DNA of 43,331 nucleotides from Spirochaetota bacterium (GTDB lineage Bacteria; Spirochaetota; JAGLSM01; JAKPMW01): NCBI GenBank assembly GCA_031283155.1, contig JAITCI010000023.1, positions 1 to 43,331 on the forward strand, read 5' to 3'. This document shows, in pieces, positions 26,497-33,456 of this stretch. Under the pieces are notes generated by a model. The model did no database searches and was not told where the DNA came from. It saw only the letters and a list, made by a program, of their open reading frames with translations. A program made the position numbers and the translations under genes. Numbering within the stretch: position 1 is the stretch's first letter; each line of letters starts with the position of its first letter.

Positions 26497-26766
26497 ATGA
26501 CAAACCGCGCTCTGCTGCTGCAGGAAGTGGAGACCCTTCCGGCAAATTGTGTTGATGAAGTCGTGGATTTTGTGCAATGGATAAAGCATCGCAGGCGCAC
26601 GCAGATACCGGAAACCATGCTCATGAGCGAAGCGGCTCGCGCAAAGGATTGGGATACTCAAGACCCTCGCTTACTTGCGGCATCCTTGCCGCAGCCCGGG
26701 ACAGTACCTTGCCTTGCACGCTTCGCGCCATGTACTAGCGAAAACGAAGCTTGGGCAAATTTGTAA
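26497..26766 (+). CDS. DUF2281-like small protein with a repeat-encoded insert
   Basis: 89 residues. The N-terminal half (ALLLQEVETLPANCVDEVVDFVQWIKHRR) is the DUF2281 pattern, a family often found beside toxin genes as a possible antitoxin. GGAGG lies nine bases before the ATG. Relatives in spirochaetes typically run from AKDW-T straight to an acidic EAWA-L end (from memory). Here AKDWDT and ENEAWANL are separated by about 28 residues encoded by a palindromic repeat with TGCGGC-ATCCTT-GCCGCA. The frame is kept and the normal C-terminus retained. No toxin gene is adjacent; the stop is one base before the apbE start, so coupling with apbE is likely. Confidence 0.65.
   Translation: MTNRALLLQEVETLPANCVDEVVDFVQWIKHRRRTQIPETMLMSEAARAKDWDTQDPRLLAASLPQPGTVPCLARFAPCTSENEAWANL
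26664..26745. repeat. palindromic repeat inserted in frame in the DUF2281 gene
   Basis: CCCTCGC...TGCGGC-ATCCTT-GCCGCA...GCCCGGGAC (26664-26703) matches, in order, the inverted module at 20247-20285 and the module at 9956-9987, but with its own stem. It lies wholly within the coding region and adds about 28 codons without a stop. Confidence 0.65.
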
Positions 26767-26767
26767 A

Positions 26768-27808
26768 ATGAACAATCTTCCCGCCAGTTTCTTCCCCCGC
26801 GCTCTCCTGTTACTCTCAATTATTTTCGTATACGCATCCTGCGCCGCAGCGAAGAGCGCCGAAGCCACGGAATACCTCATGGGTACGCGCGTCTTTATCC
26901 GCGTTGCTCCATGCGGCAGGGACGCGCAGGCGGATATCCAGGAGATCATACAGGAGATTCGCCGATTTGACGCCGCTGCGAGCGCACACAGGGAAAATTC
27001 CTTCCCGGCGCGTCTCGCGCGCGATGGCGAAGCGAATTTCACAAACGAAGAGGAAAAAAGCATCCTCCTCCCCATGCTGCGAGAGGCATTCGCGTTCGCG
27101 CGCGCAAGCGGGGGCGCCTTTGATCCGTTCATCGGCAAACTCTCCAAACTTTGGGGATTTTCTTCGCTCGCAATGCGCGCCGAGCCGCCGCGCGCGGACG
27201 AAATTGCGCAGGCTCTCGCCGCGAGCGGCCATCAGAAATTACTCCGGCTCGACGAGGACGGCATGGCGGTTGCGCGCCATACAGAACTGGATCTCGGCGC
27301 GATTGCGAAGGGCGAAATGCTTGATCGCGCGGCGGCGCGGCTGTACGCATGGGGCTACCGCCGGGCATTGCTCAACTTTGGGGGCGACGTGTACGTCATC
27401 GGGGATCGCATCGATGCGGAGGGCGAGCCCTGGCGCATCGCCGTGCAGCATCCGCGAAAGGCGCAGGCGTATCTGGGCGTGGCGCGCATACAGGATGGCG
27501 CTATGGCGACCTCCGCCGACGATGAGCGCTTTTTTATACATGAGGGAAAACGCTGGCATCACATCTTAAATCCATTTACCGGTTTACCCGCAAGCGAAGC
27601 CGTCAGCGCAAGCGTGATTGGACCGCGCGCCGCGCTTGCCGACGCGCTCGCGACGGCGCTCTTTGTTCTGGGCGCGGATCGCGGCCTCGCTCTTCTCGCG
27701 CAATATCCCGGATACCACGCGCTTTTTGTATTCATGTCGAATGACATTTTGCAGGAGCGCATGAGTCCGGGCTTCGCGGACGCCGCCGGGTGGAAAGCTG
27801 CGGAATAA
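26768..27808 (+). CDS. apbE: FAD:protein FMN transferase (ApbE family) lipoprotein
   Basis: 346 residues. ApbE links FMN covalently to Thr/Ser of target proteins outside the cytoplasmic membrane. A lipoprotein-like signal ends in VYASC (Cys24). Family blocks: YLMGTRVFI, FDPFIGKLSKLWGF, LDLGAIAKGEMLDRA, LLNFGGDVYVIG, ATSADDERFF, HHILNPFTGLPAS and the metal-site helix ADALATALFVLG. Family members often read TSG-YER at the ATSADDERFF position, a mild divergence. The start at 26768 lacks a clear ribosome site and lies one base after the DUF2281 stop, which suggests coupling. Possible targets (Rnf/Nqr subunits) are not in the window. Confidence 0.9.
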   Translation: MNNLPASFFPRALLLLSIIFVYASCAAAKSAEATEYLMGTRVFIRVAPCGRDAQADIQEIIQEIRRFDAAASAHRENSFPARLARDGEANFTNEEEKSILLPMLREAFAFARASGGAFDPFIGKLSKLWGFSSLAMRAEPPRADEIAQALAASGHQKLLRLDEDGMAVARHTELDLGAIAKGEMLDRAAARLYAWGYRRALLNFGGDVYVIGDRIDAEGEPWRIAVQHPRKAQAYLGVARIQDGAMATSADDERFFIHEGKRWHHILNPFTGLPASEAVSASVIGPRAALADALATALFVLGADRGLALLAQYPGYHALFVFMSNDILQERMSPGFADAAGWKAAE

Positions 27809-28003
27809 GTACCTCTGCGCCGGATAGATCGGGCTGGAGTATAGCAGCAATCCAACGCGCCGACAAATCCGGGCTCAGGTTAAGCACCGTTACAATGGAA
27901 ATCATTACCAACAAAATTATGAAACGGAAACATATACCCCCCCGAGACGAACTGCCTTTGTGCCGCTTCACGTTGTGCGCTTCGCAGGCGCGCGCAAACG
28001 GCC

Positions 28004-28334
28004 TCATTTTCCGAAAAGGTCAGAATGGGTTCCTGTTTCCGTAGCAAGCAAAACCAGCTCATTTTCTATAATCGCATAGATCAGCAGCCAATCCGCTTCG
28101 ATATGACATTCGCGGAAATTCCTGTATTCTCCGATCAATTCATGATCTCTGTGTTTCTCCTGAAGTCGTTCTCGTCCGGCAAGCATAGCAAGAATAGCAG
28201 AAAGTTTTTTCATATCTTTTCCGCGCTTCTTCATCCGCGCCCCCGCGTCGAGCCGACATCCTGTCTACGCGGGGCGCTTGCATCGTGCAAGCGCAGTCGC
28301 GTTTCATCTTATTTGAAAATCGTATTTCCAGCAT
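28004..28334 (-). pseudogene. yafQ: YafQ-type mRNA interferase toxin, broken by repeat insertion
   Basis: The gene is readable in two frames. MLEIRFSNKMKRD (from 28334) is the normal toxin N-terminus. The rest, KKRGKDMKKL...DHELIGEYRNFRECHIEADWLLIY...TGTHSDLF, ends at 28004 in a different frame. About 65 bases of palindromic repeat lie between them (28232-28298) and shift the frame. YafQ toxins cut mRNA on the ribosome; the core residues of the family (HIEADWLLIY, GTHSDLF) remain. An internal ATG (28234) could still give a 76-residue fragment that lacks the N-terminal strand. It is four bases downstream of the dinJ stop. Confidence 0.8.
28232..28298. repeat. palindromic repeat inserted in yafQ
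   Basis: CCCCCGCG...CGCGGGG encloses GAC-ATCCT-GTC (28256-28266), then GCGCTTGCA-TCG-TGCAAGCGC follows. It is the inverted form of the module at 22050-22105. It interrupts the codons between KMKRD and KKRGKD of YafQ. Confidence 0.75.
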
Positions 28335-28337
28335 TTT

Positions 28338-28656
28338 TTAATCCGCATCCAATGCCGCGATAGCCTCATCGACCGTTTTATAGGGACCATGCAAATTCCG
28401 GCCATGCAGCGCGTCGTCCATTGCCTCGATAAGCTCATCGTTCGGCGCAGGGCGGCGCACGTCAAAGGGGATTCCACTGGAAGCAGGATGCGGACACCCC
28501 GCGAGACCACGGATGGTCAAAAAAGCGGGGCTACCGGGCGATAGCGGCACAAAAGAACATTCTCACCGCTGTTTGAGTATCCAATCCAAGACTTCCAAAG
28601 AGTCCATCGAGATTGATTTTCATATCTTCTTCCAGTTTTATACGCAAAGTGGGCAT
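28338..28656 (-). pseudogene. dinJ: DinJ/RelB-type antitoxin, broken by repeat insertion
   Basis: MPTLRIKLEEDMKINLDGLF and GLDTQTAVRMFFCAAIA form the N-terminal ribbon-helix-helix half, starting at 28656 with GGAGG upstream. The C-terminal half, SSGIPFDVRRPAPNDELIEAM...YKTVDEAIAALDAD, follows in another frame to 28338. Between them lies about 50 bases of palindromic repeat, bringing an immediate stop (TAG near 28531). The intact protein would be about 90 residues and would bind and neutralise YafQ. Both genes of the module are hit by separate insertions. Confidence 0.8.
28484..28533. repeat. palindromic repeat inserted in dinJ
   Basis: CCCCGC (28497-28502) pairs with GCGGGG (28525-28530) around GACC-ACGGAT-GGTC (28505-28518). 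The loop ACGGAT is the complement of ATCCGT, as in the hairpin near 14674. It splits the antitoxin between AAIA and SSGIPF and shifts the frame. Confidence 0.75.
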
Positions 28657-28699
28657 CACGCGCCTCCGGTTATTTCTATAATAAAAGCCATCTGCCTGT

Positions 28700-28728
28700 A
28701 TTGTATCGCATGGGGCGGTTCGGGACAA
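28700..28728 (-). promoter_or_regulatory. promoter of the dinJ-yafQ remnant
   Basis: Minus strand TTGTCC (28728-28723) and TACAAT (28705-28700) with 17 bases between them, about 45 bases before the dinJ start. Its survival suggests the module decayed recently. A small hairpin TGCCGC-GCAAT-GCGGCA lies just upstream, near 28747-28763. Confidence 0.5.
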
Positions 28729-28762
28729 ATATTTTTCCTGTAGTATGCCGCGCAATGCGGCA

Positions 28763-29260
28763 TTACGGCGGTACATGAGTTTTTTTGGGCGGGAATTTTT
28801 GTTTTCCGGTCATGGAGCGCACAGTAATTTGCAAAACTGTGACTGCGCTTAATTGCTGCGGACTGTACTGCGGCTTGCCTTGAAAACCGTATCGCTGCAT
28901 GAATACGTCCAGTGCATACGTCTTTCGGGCTTCGTCGGTTATAATGGTTATAATACCCTCGCCGACGACGCTTTGAAATTCGGCAGACCAGTCGCAGGCC
29001 TCATCGGCAGGTAAAATTGTATACGCGCAGTCCGCCTCAAAGCAGACGTTATTGTTCTTTGCGATAATATCAAGTTTTTTGCCTTCCGACGCGGAATGCA
29101 GATATATGCGCACCTCTTCACCGATTTGCTCAAACGCGAAATTCATCGGCACGATGTAGGGTTTATCGTCCAGACACAAACCAATATGCAATATTTCGCA
29201 GGCGTCGAGAATGGCAAGGATATTGCGCAGGCCGGTGACTTCTCTGTCGCTTCTTCGCAA
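28763..29260 (-). CDS. pyridoxamine 5'-phosphate oxidase-like flavoprotein (NimA-type)
   Basis: 165 residues. RRSDREVTGLRNILAILDACEILHIGLCLDDKPYIVPMNFAFE followed by IYLHSASEGKKLDII and VCFEADCAYTI is the usual sequence order of small FMN-binding split-barrel proteins related to nitroimidazole reductases. TTG at 29260 is taken as the start because relatives begin with MRR-DRE at this point and GGAG lies upstream; a further TTG at 29290 is also open. It follows the ImmA-like gene by 82 bases on the same strand. The substrate is not predictable. Confidence 0.8.
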   Translation of the reverse strand: MRRSDREVTGLRNILAILDACEILHIGLCLDDKPYIVPMNFAFEQIGEEVRIYLHSASEGKKLDIIAKNNNVCFEADCAYTILPADEACDWSAEFQSVVGEGIITIITDEARKTYALDVFMQRYGFQGKPQYSPQQLSAVTVLQITVRSMTGKQKFPPKKTHVPP

Positions 29261-29342
29261 TTTCAGCTCCAATGAGACGCTTGCACACAAGTGGGCGTCA
29301 TACGCCTCGGGTTATTTTTTCTGCATCCTGAATCTCTGAAGA

Positions 29343-30224
29343 TTATATGATTTCGCACTCTTCAAAACATAATCCTTGCCGTATTCTGAACACCTTGTTG
29401 CCGCAGAGTTCGCAATAAACGGCGCTTTCATGGTTAATATGCCCGCAATGCGTCTCTCTCTTTTGGAGTGACGCGCGCAATGGTTTACCGCAGTCTGTAC
29501 AAAACAATGATCGTGGAGAAATGCCCTGGTTATTGCCGCAAAAAGAGCACTTCCCCGATTCCGGCAATTCCTGTAAGACATGAGCAAATCGCTGAAACTC
29601 GCCCAGCGCTTCCAATGGTTTGCATATAGTAATTTCTTTTAAGTATTGCTCAAAATTCCTGATCGTGTTATCGGCTTCCGACGGTCTGTAATCATATTCT
29701 TCGGTTACCTTTTTATATCGTTTGGATGCCGCAATACCGGAAATATCACATATCAACTCAATATCTTTTTTATCAGTAATACCCATCTCCCGCAATATCC
29801 ATTTTGACGCCAGAACCTCCGCCGTAAAAACATTCGCTTCAAACTCCATCTGTATATAATCTTCTTCACTCAATGAATCGCGCTTGTTATCAAGATGCCC
29901 TAAATAGATATGCGCAATTTCGTGCATTAAAGTCCAGCGCAGCCGATAGAATGGTTTTTTACCGCTGTAGTTCAGAACAATGCAATATTGCTTTGTTTGG
30001 GGATCATAGGCCGCCATACCGTCTTCGCTTCGCAATACATACTGACGCAAATAGTTTTCATCTTTATCAATAACGGCGGCGAGATTATGCGCATAAACAA
30101 GACGCCACTCCGGTTTTTTATGGACGATTTCAAACGGATCAACCGGAAACCAACGGATATTCAATTCCTGCAAAAACTCATGCGCCATACGAAACGCCCG
30201 ATACGCAGGCTGGTTTTCAATCAT
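29343..30224 (-). CDS. ImmA/IrrE-family metallopeptidase with C-terminal zinc ribbons
   Basis: 293 residues. The HExxH zinc motif in TLMHEIAHIYLGHLD and the downstream Glu-rich helix EEDYIQMEFEANVFTAEVL match the ImmA/IrrE family, cytoplasmic peptidases that cleave Xre-type repressors. The C-terminal 75 residues carry two ribbon-like cysteine sets, CSFC...CTDC and HCGH...CELC, an addition not found in plain ImmA. It overlaps the 3' end of the Xre gene by eight bases, so the pair is co-translated, as in known repressor/antirepressor couples. Confidence 0.88.
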   Translation of the reverse strand: MIENQPAYRAFRMAHEFLQELNIRWFPVDPFEIVHKKPEWRLVYAHNLAAVIDKDENYLRQYVLRSEDGMAAYDPQTKQYCIVLNYSGKKPFYRLRWTLMHEIAHIYLGHLDNKRDSLSEEDYIQMEFEANVFTAEVLASKWILREMGITDKKDIELICDISGIAASKRYKKVTEEYDYRPSEADNTIRNFEQYLKEITICKPLEALGEFQRFAHVLQELPESGKCSFCGNNQGISPRSLFCTDCGKPLRASLQKRETHCGHINHESAVYCELCGNKVFRIRQGLCFEECEII

Positions 30225-30717
30225 GAAATTTTTCTGGGTAGAGTGATTCCATTACCTTTCTTATTTTTGCAAGCTCTTCATCATCCAGATTCGCGCCTGC
30301 CTTTACAATAGCTCTGAGATCATGGTTTTTGATGTAATCGGCTACTCTGGCGGTATCGTTTTTCGCCCGGAACGCGGCCTGTAGCATTGCAAGCGCCTTT
30401 AAATCTATACTTTGGGTTGTGTGTCCGTCTCGCGGAACGGTTTGCAGTACGTTCTCATCGATCCCGGGATTGCCTGCGCTGAGCTTGCTTATCGCCAGAT
30501 CAAGTTTATCGCGAATCTGCATATCAAAAAGCGCATCAATATGTATGTCCAACGCGGCCGCCAGCTTCGCAAGAATATCCGGACCGGGATCGCGGGCGCC
30601 GCTTTCAACATAATCAAGGTATGACTTTGATATCTTTGCCTCCTGGCTCAGCTTCATGGAAGATATTTTGGAGGACTTTCTCGTTTCTTTAATGTATTGC
30701 CCGAGCGCCAAACCCAT
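30217..30717 (-). CDS. Xre-family repressor paired with the ImmA-like peptidase
   Basis: 166 residues. The N-terminal helix-turn-helix (KLSQEAKISKSYLDYVESGARDPGPDILAKLAAALDI) occupies about residues 22-60. The C-terminal part (about 95-166) resembles the helical tail that mediates oligomerisation and cleavage in ImmR-like repressors. AAGGAGATC precedes the ATG at 30717. It is divergent from the DUF4417/toxin island, with an inverted repeat between the two promoters, so it probably represses the island and/or itself; peptidase cleavage would relieve this. Confidence 0.85.
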   Translation of the reverse strand: MGLALGQYIKETRKSSKISSMKLSQEAKISKSYLDYVESGARDPGPDILAKLAAALDIHIDALFDMQIRDKLDLAISKLSAGNPGIDENVLQTVPRDGHTTQSIDLKALAMLQAAFRAKNDTARVADYIKNHDLRAIVKAGANLDDEELAKIRKVMESLYPEKFHD

Positions 30718-30752
30718 GGCGATCTCCTTTTATAATTTTGTTGGGCAAATTA

Positions 30753-30781
30753 TTGTTTTTGCCTACTGTTTGTGGTATATT
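30753..30781 (+). promoter_or_regulatory. promoter of the DUF4417/toxin island
   Basis: TTGTTT (30753-30758) and TATATT (30776-30781) with 17 bases between. Transcription would start near 30788, at the edge of the inverted repeat 30790-30803, leaving a leader with the small ORF at 30842. Confidence 0.55.
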
Positions 30782-30789
30782 GCTCCTTG

Positions 30790-30803
30790 TGGACAAACGT
30801 CCA
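30790..30803. promoter_or_regulatory. candidate operator for the Xre repressor
   Basis: TGGAC-AAAC-GTCCA is a perfect inverted repeat with a four-base centre. It lies at the start point of the plus-strand promoter and over a possible -35 (TTGGAC) of the repressor gene, the normal place for a shared operator of a divergent pair. Confidence 0.5.
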
Positions 30804-30841
30804 ATAATTACTACAATGAGTTTATACCCGGGAGGTTCGCG

Positions 30842-30937
30842 ATGGCAACATTTTTCAATTCGGGGCATTATGTGGTCAATTATTTCATTCAGGGATGGGA
30901 GAAAATATGGGTATGGAAAAAAATTATTTGGGAATAA
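30842..30937 (+). CDS. possible 31-residue leader peptide
   Basis: ATG at 30842 with GGGAGG six bases upstream opens a 31-residue frame (MATFFNSGHYVVNYFIQGWE, then a Trp/Lys-rich end) that overlaps the first 31 bases of the DUF4417 gene in another frame. The peptide has four Trp and many aromatics, unusual for chance. It could be a real small gene or translational leader. No homologue known to me. Confidence 0.4.
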   Translation: MATFFNSGHYVVNYFIQGWEKIWVWKKIIWE

Positions 30938-31689
30938 TGCGGGAATTTCTTGAAGAACATCCGGGCGTGTGCGGCATTCAGAACGATGGCATGGTTATAC
31001 GGCATCCTGTTTATACCGCTGACAAAATGTCTGCAATACCATTTATTAAATCGTGTGCAATCGATACTTCGGTTTTCGAATATATTGGCTTCCAGAATAC
31101 CCGCCATAATGACACGAGAGGCTGCCAAAATAAAACCGTCGGCTTTTTTACATATGATTACAAATTTAACATTGTTAAAAACAATCCATGGGCGTGTGTA
31201 CATAAACTTGCTCAATATAAACAGGTTATGTCGCCAGACGCAAGCGTCTTCTATGACGCCAGCATTGAAGAACAATGGATAAATGTATATCTGAACCGCT
31301 TTATCGGCGCGTTGTGGCAAAAATGCGGGTTGCTTGTGATTCCAACTATTTCCTGGGGAGACGCGCAAAGCTTTGAGTTTTGCTTCCAGGGAGTGGAAAC
31401 AGGATCCACGGTTGCCATTTCAACCATCGGCGTTAAAAAAGATCCGGCATCCGCATCCAGATTCATGGCTGGTTTTATTGAAATGTGCAAACAAATACAG
31501 CCGGTATGCGTAATTTGCTATGGTATTCCATTCCCCGCTATGTATGATCACGCGCGAATTCTCTTTGTGGAGCATGAAGGAGTAACAGCGCAAAGGCGCG
31601 CTCGTGAACGAAGATTACAGGCTACGCCATTTTTGCCGTTTGAAGATGATTTTCGATTATACAATTCTATTTCAACAGAAGGGAAGTAA
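30907..31689 (+). CDS. DUF4417 domain protein (phage-associated)
   Basis: 260 residues. The central block LLVIPTISWGDAQSFEFCFQGVETGSTVAISTIGV is the DUF4417 signature; the family is common in phages and mobile islands, with no settled function. The start at 30907 is chosen because GGGAG stands six bases before it; an in-frame ATG at 30895 has no ribosome site. Residues from about 230 (RERRLQATPFLPFEDDFRLYNS) form a short tail whose DNA is duplicated before the second toxin and before the toxin remnant. First gene of the island behind the divergent promoter. Confidence 0.75.
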   Translation: MGMEKNYLGIMREFLEEHPGVCGIQNDGMVIRHPVYTADKMSAIPFIKSCAIDTSVFEYIGFQNTRHNDTRGCQNKTVGFFTYDYKFNIVKNNPWACVHKLAQYKQVMSPDASVFYDASIEEQWINVYLNRFIGALWQKCGLLVIPTISWGDAQSFEFCFQGVETGSTVAISTIGVKKDPASASRFMAGFIEMCKQIQPVCVICYGIPFPAMYDHARILFVEHEGVTAQRRARERRLQATPFLPFEDDFRLYNSISTEGK

Positions 31690-31691
31690 CT

Positions 31692-32078
31692 ATGGGAGGA
31701 CGAGGAGCTTCCAGCGGTATTTCAGCAGCAAAGAAAAAATACGGCACAGAGTACAGAACCATTATTGAGTATGATAATATCAAATTTATCCAGCCTCGGG
31801 GCAAAGGATCATCCTCCGTTCCTCTGGAAACAATGTCCGCAGCGAAAGACAGGGTGTATGCGTATGTCAATAATGTAGGAACACTTAAATCGATTGCATT
31901 TTATGACGGCGAAGGGAAAAGAGTCCGTCAAATCGATTTGGATCATCCTCATGCGGGGCATATGCCTCATGTTCATGTGGGCTATGACAATAAACACACG
32001 AATGAATATATCCCACTAACCGCTAAAGATGAAGCATATATAGAAAAGGTGAAAAAAATATGGAACAGCATACAATGA
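31692..32078 (+). CDS. phage-type small toxin-like protein, cassette 1 (MGGRGASSG family)
   Basis: 128 residues. The start MGGRGASSGISAAKKKYGTEY and the core NIKF...METMSAAKDRVYAYV match a family I know from phage head-module regions, often appearing free or as the C-terminal part of larger proteins. Its end HPHAGHMPHVHVGYDNKHT is His-rich, suggesting a metal or nuclease site (inference). GGGAAG precedes the ATG, two bases after the DUF4417 stop. The next gene overlaps its stop by four bases (ATGA), as in toxin-immunity pairs. No toxic activity can be shown from sequence. Confidence 0.7.
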   Translation: MGGRGASSGISAAKKKYGTEYRTIIEYDNIKFIQPRGKGSSSVPLETMSAAKDRVYAYVNNVGTLKSIAFYDGEGKRVRQIDLDHPHAGHMPHVHVGYDNKHTNEYIPLTAKDEAYIEKVKKIWNSIQ

Positions 32079-32413
32079 AAGATTTTCATTTTTGGTTTGA
32101 AAAAGAAAACGAAGATAATATCCGCGAGCTCATTGAAACAGGGGCTCCTTTCTTTTTTCGGTTTCATGACGACGATTATCACATTGAAGGTATTTTTGAT
32201 CAAAAAGGATTTTGCCAGGGGTATGCTATTCGAAAACCAAAATATTCCTATATCGAAGATATTCGAGGCATGGGTTATAATGTGGAATATCCTGATGCCG
32301 ATTACACCGGAAGTCTTGAAGCTAAATCACCCGAAGAGTTTATGCGGCTGCCTTTTTTGGACGGTAAAACAATCTTTGAGCGCTTTGATGAAATTCGATT
32401 TTTTGATATATAG
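32075..32413 (+). CDS. immunity-like partner, cassette 1 (C-terminus lost)
   Basis: 112 residues, starting at the ATG inside the ATGA overlap with toxin 1; an in-frame ATG at 32060 is an alternative. Acidic; the core ENIRELIETGAPFFFRFHDDDYHIEG and the end LPFLDGKTIFERFDEIRFFD resemble small partners that follow this toxin family (for example PFLDGK-L-E-WDE ends). The two other copies continue another 18 residues (VGITLERLKQMVEDLKKE); here the stop comes right after DI, where the duplicated DUF4417 tail sequence begins, so the end was cut by a recombination junction. Confidence 0.65.
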   Translation: MKDFHFWFEKENEDNIRELIETGAPFFFRFHDDDYHIEGIFDQKGFCQGYAIRKPKYSYIEDIRGMGYNVEYPDADYTGSLEAKSPEEFMRLPFLDGKTIFERFDEIRFFDI

Positions 32414-32486
32414 TATCTACGCCATTTTTGCCGTTTGAAGACGATTTGCGATTATACAATTCTATTTCAATAGGAGGGAAATAATT

Positions 32487-32879
32487 ATGGGAGGACGAGG
32501 AGCTTCTAGCGGTATGTCGGCAGCAAAGAAAAAATACGGCACGGAGTACAGAACGGTTTTAGAGTACAAAAATATCAAGTTTGTGGTTCCTCTGAAAGAG
32601 GGTTCTGCTCCGGTTCCAATGGAAACAATGTCCGCAGCGAAAGACAGGGTATATGCGTATGTCAATAATGCAGGGATACTTAAATCGATTGTATTTTATG
32701 ACAGCGAAGGAAAGAGAGCCCGTCAAATCGATTTGGATCATCCTCATGTGGGGCATAAACCGCATATTCATGTTGGATATGACAATAAACACACTAAAGA
32801 GTATATCCCGCTGACTGAAAGGGACAGGGCATATATTGACACGATTACAAAACTCTGGGAGAACTATAATGAAAGATAA
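32487..32879 (+). CDS. phage-type small toxin-like protein, cassette 2
   Basis: 130 residues, about 75 percent like cassette 1 by eye. The first 23 residues differ at one position and the block METMSAAKDRVYAYVNNAG is shared; most change is in residues 24-45. The His-rich block DLDHPHVGHKPHIHVGYDNKHT is conserved. AGGAGGG lies seven bases before the ATG. The leader (32412-32486) is a copy of the DUF4417 tail, so the cassette was duplicated together with that tail. Confidence 0.7.
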   Translation: MGGRGASSGMSAAKKKYGTEYRTVLEYKNIKFVVPLKEGSAPVPMETMSAAKDRVYAYVNNAGILKSIVFYDSEGKRARQIDLDHPHVGHKPHIHVGYDNKHTKEYIPLTERDRAYIDTITKLWENYNER

Positions 32880-33222
32880 CAGATATTACCTGGACGCCAC
32901 AACACAGGAGGATGTTCGCGAAATGATTGAGTCAGGAACCGCTCTTTTTTTCCGGTTTCGCGAGAGAGATTATTTCATTGAGCCTGGATGCACAGGCTAT
33001 TTCATTCAGGATCCGCAAATCGGAGAAGATGGTAATTCCAGCGATATACCGTATACGGATTATCCCGGCCATGAAGAAGCGCGAACTCCTGAAGAATTAT
33101 ACGCCTTGCCATTTTTGGACAGCAAAACAATCTTTGAGCGTTTTGATGAAATCCGATTTTTTGACGTGGGCATTACTCTTGAAAGGCTGAAACAAATGGT
33201 GGAAGACTTAAAGAAAGAATGA
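32869..33222 (+). CDS. immunity-like partner, cassette 2
   Basis: 117 residues, overlapping the end of toxin 2 by eleven bases. It is acidic (DIPYTDYPGHEEARTPEELY) with the conserved LPFLDSKTIFERFDEIRFFDV and an intact helical end LERLKQMVEDLKKE. It is far closer to cassette 3 than to cassette 1, while toxins 1 and 2 resemble each other. GGGAGAAC stands before the ATG. Confidence 0.65.
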   Translation: MKDNRYYLDATTQEDVREMIESGTALFFRFRERDYFIEPGCTGYFIQDPQIGEDGNSSDIPYTDYPGHEEARTPEELYALPFLDSKTIFERFDEIRFFDVGITLERLKQMVEDLKKE

Positions 33223-33318
33223 CGCGCATAAGCGAGTTGCGGTTCTTTGACGCGGGTATATCGCGGGTGATACCGGAGCGGTCTCCGTGAACGAAGATTA
33301 CAGGCTACGCCATTTTTG

Positions 33319-33456
33319 CCATACAAAGGACATAAGCCGCATATGCATATTGGATATGATTCCGAACACTCTGATAAATATATTCCGTTATCAAAAAGAG
33401 ATAAAGCATATATCAACACGATTGCAAAACTCTGGGAGAACTATAATGCAAGATAA
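33319..33456 (+). pseudogene. toxin remnant of cassette 3 (C-terminal third only)
   Basis: From 33319 the frame reads PYKGHKPHMHIGYDSEHSDK, then a further 26 codons, and ends LWENYNAR, matching the last third of toxin 2. Just upstream the DNA is the DUF4417 tail (RERRLQATPFLP), in the same reading frame, joined directly to the toxin tail. No start codon or ribosome site belongs to it. The N-terminal two thirds are deleted. Confidence 0.8.
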
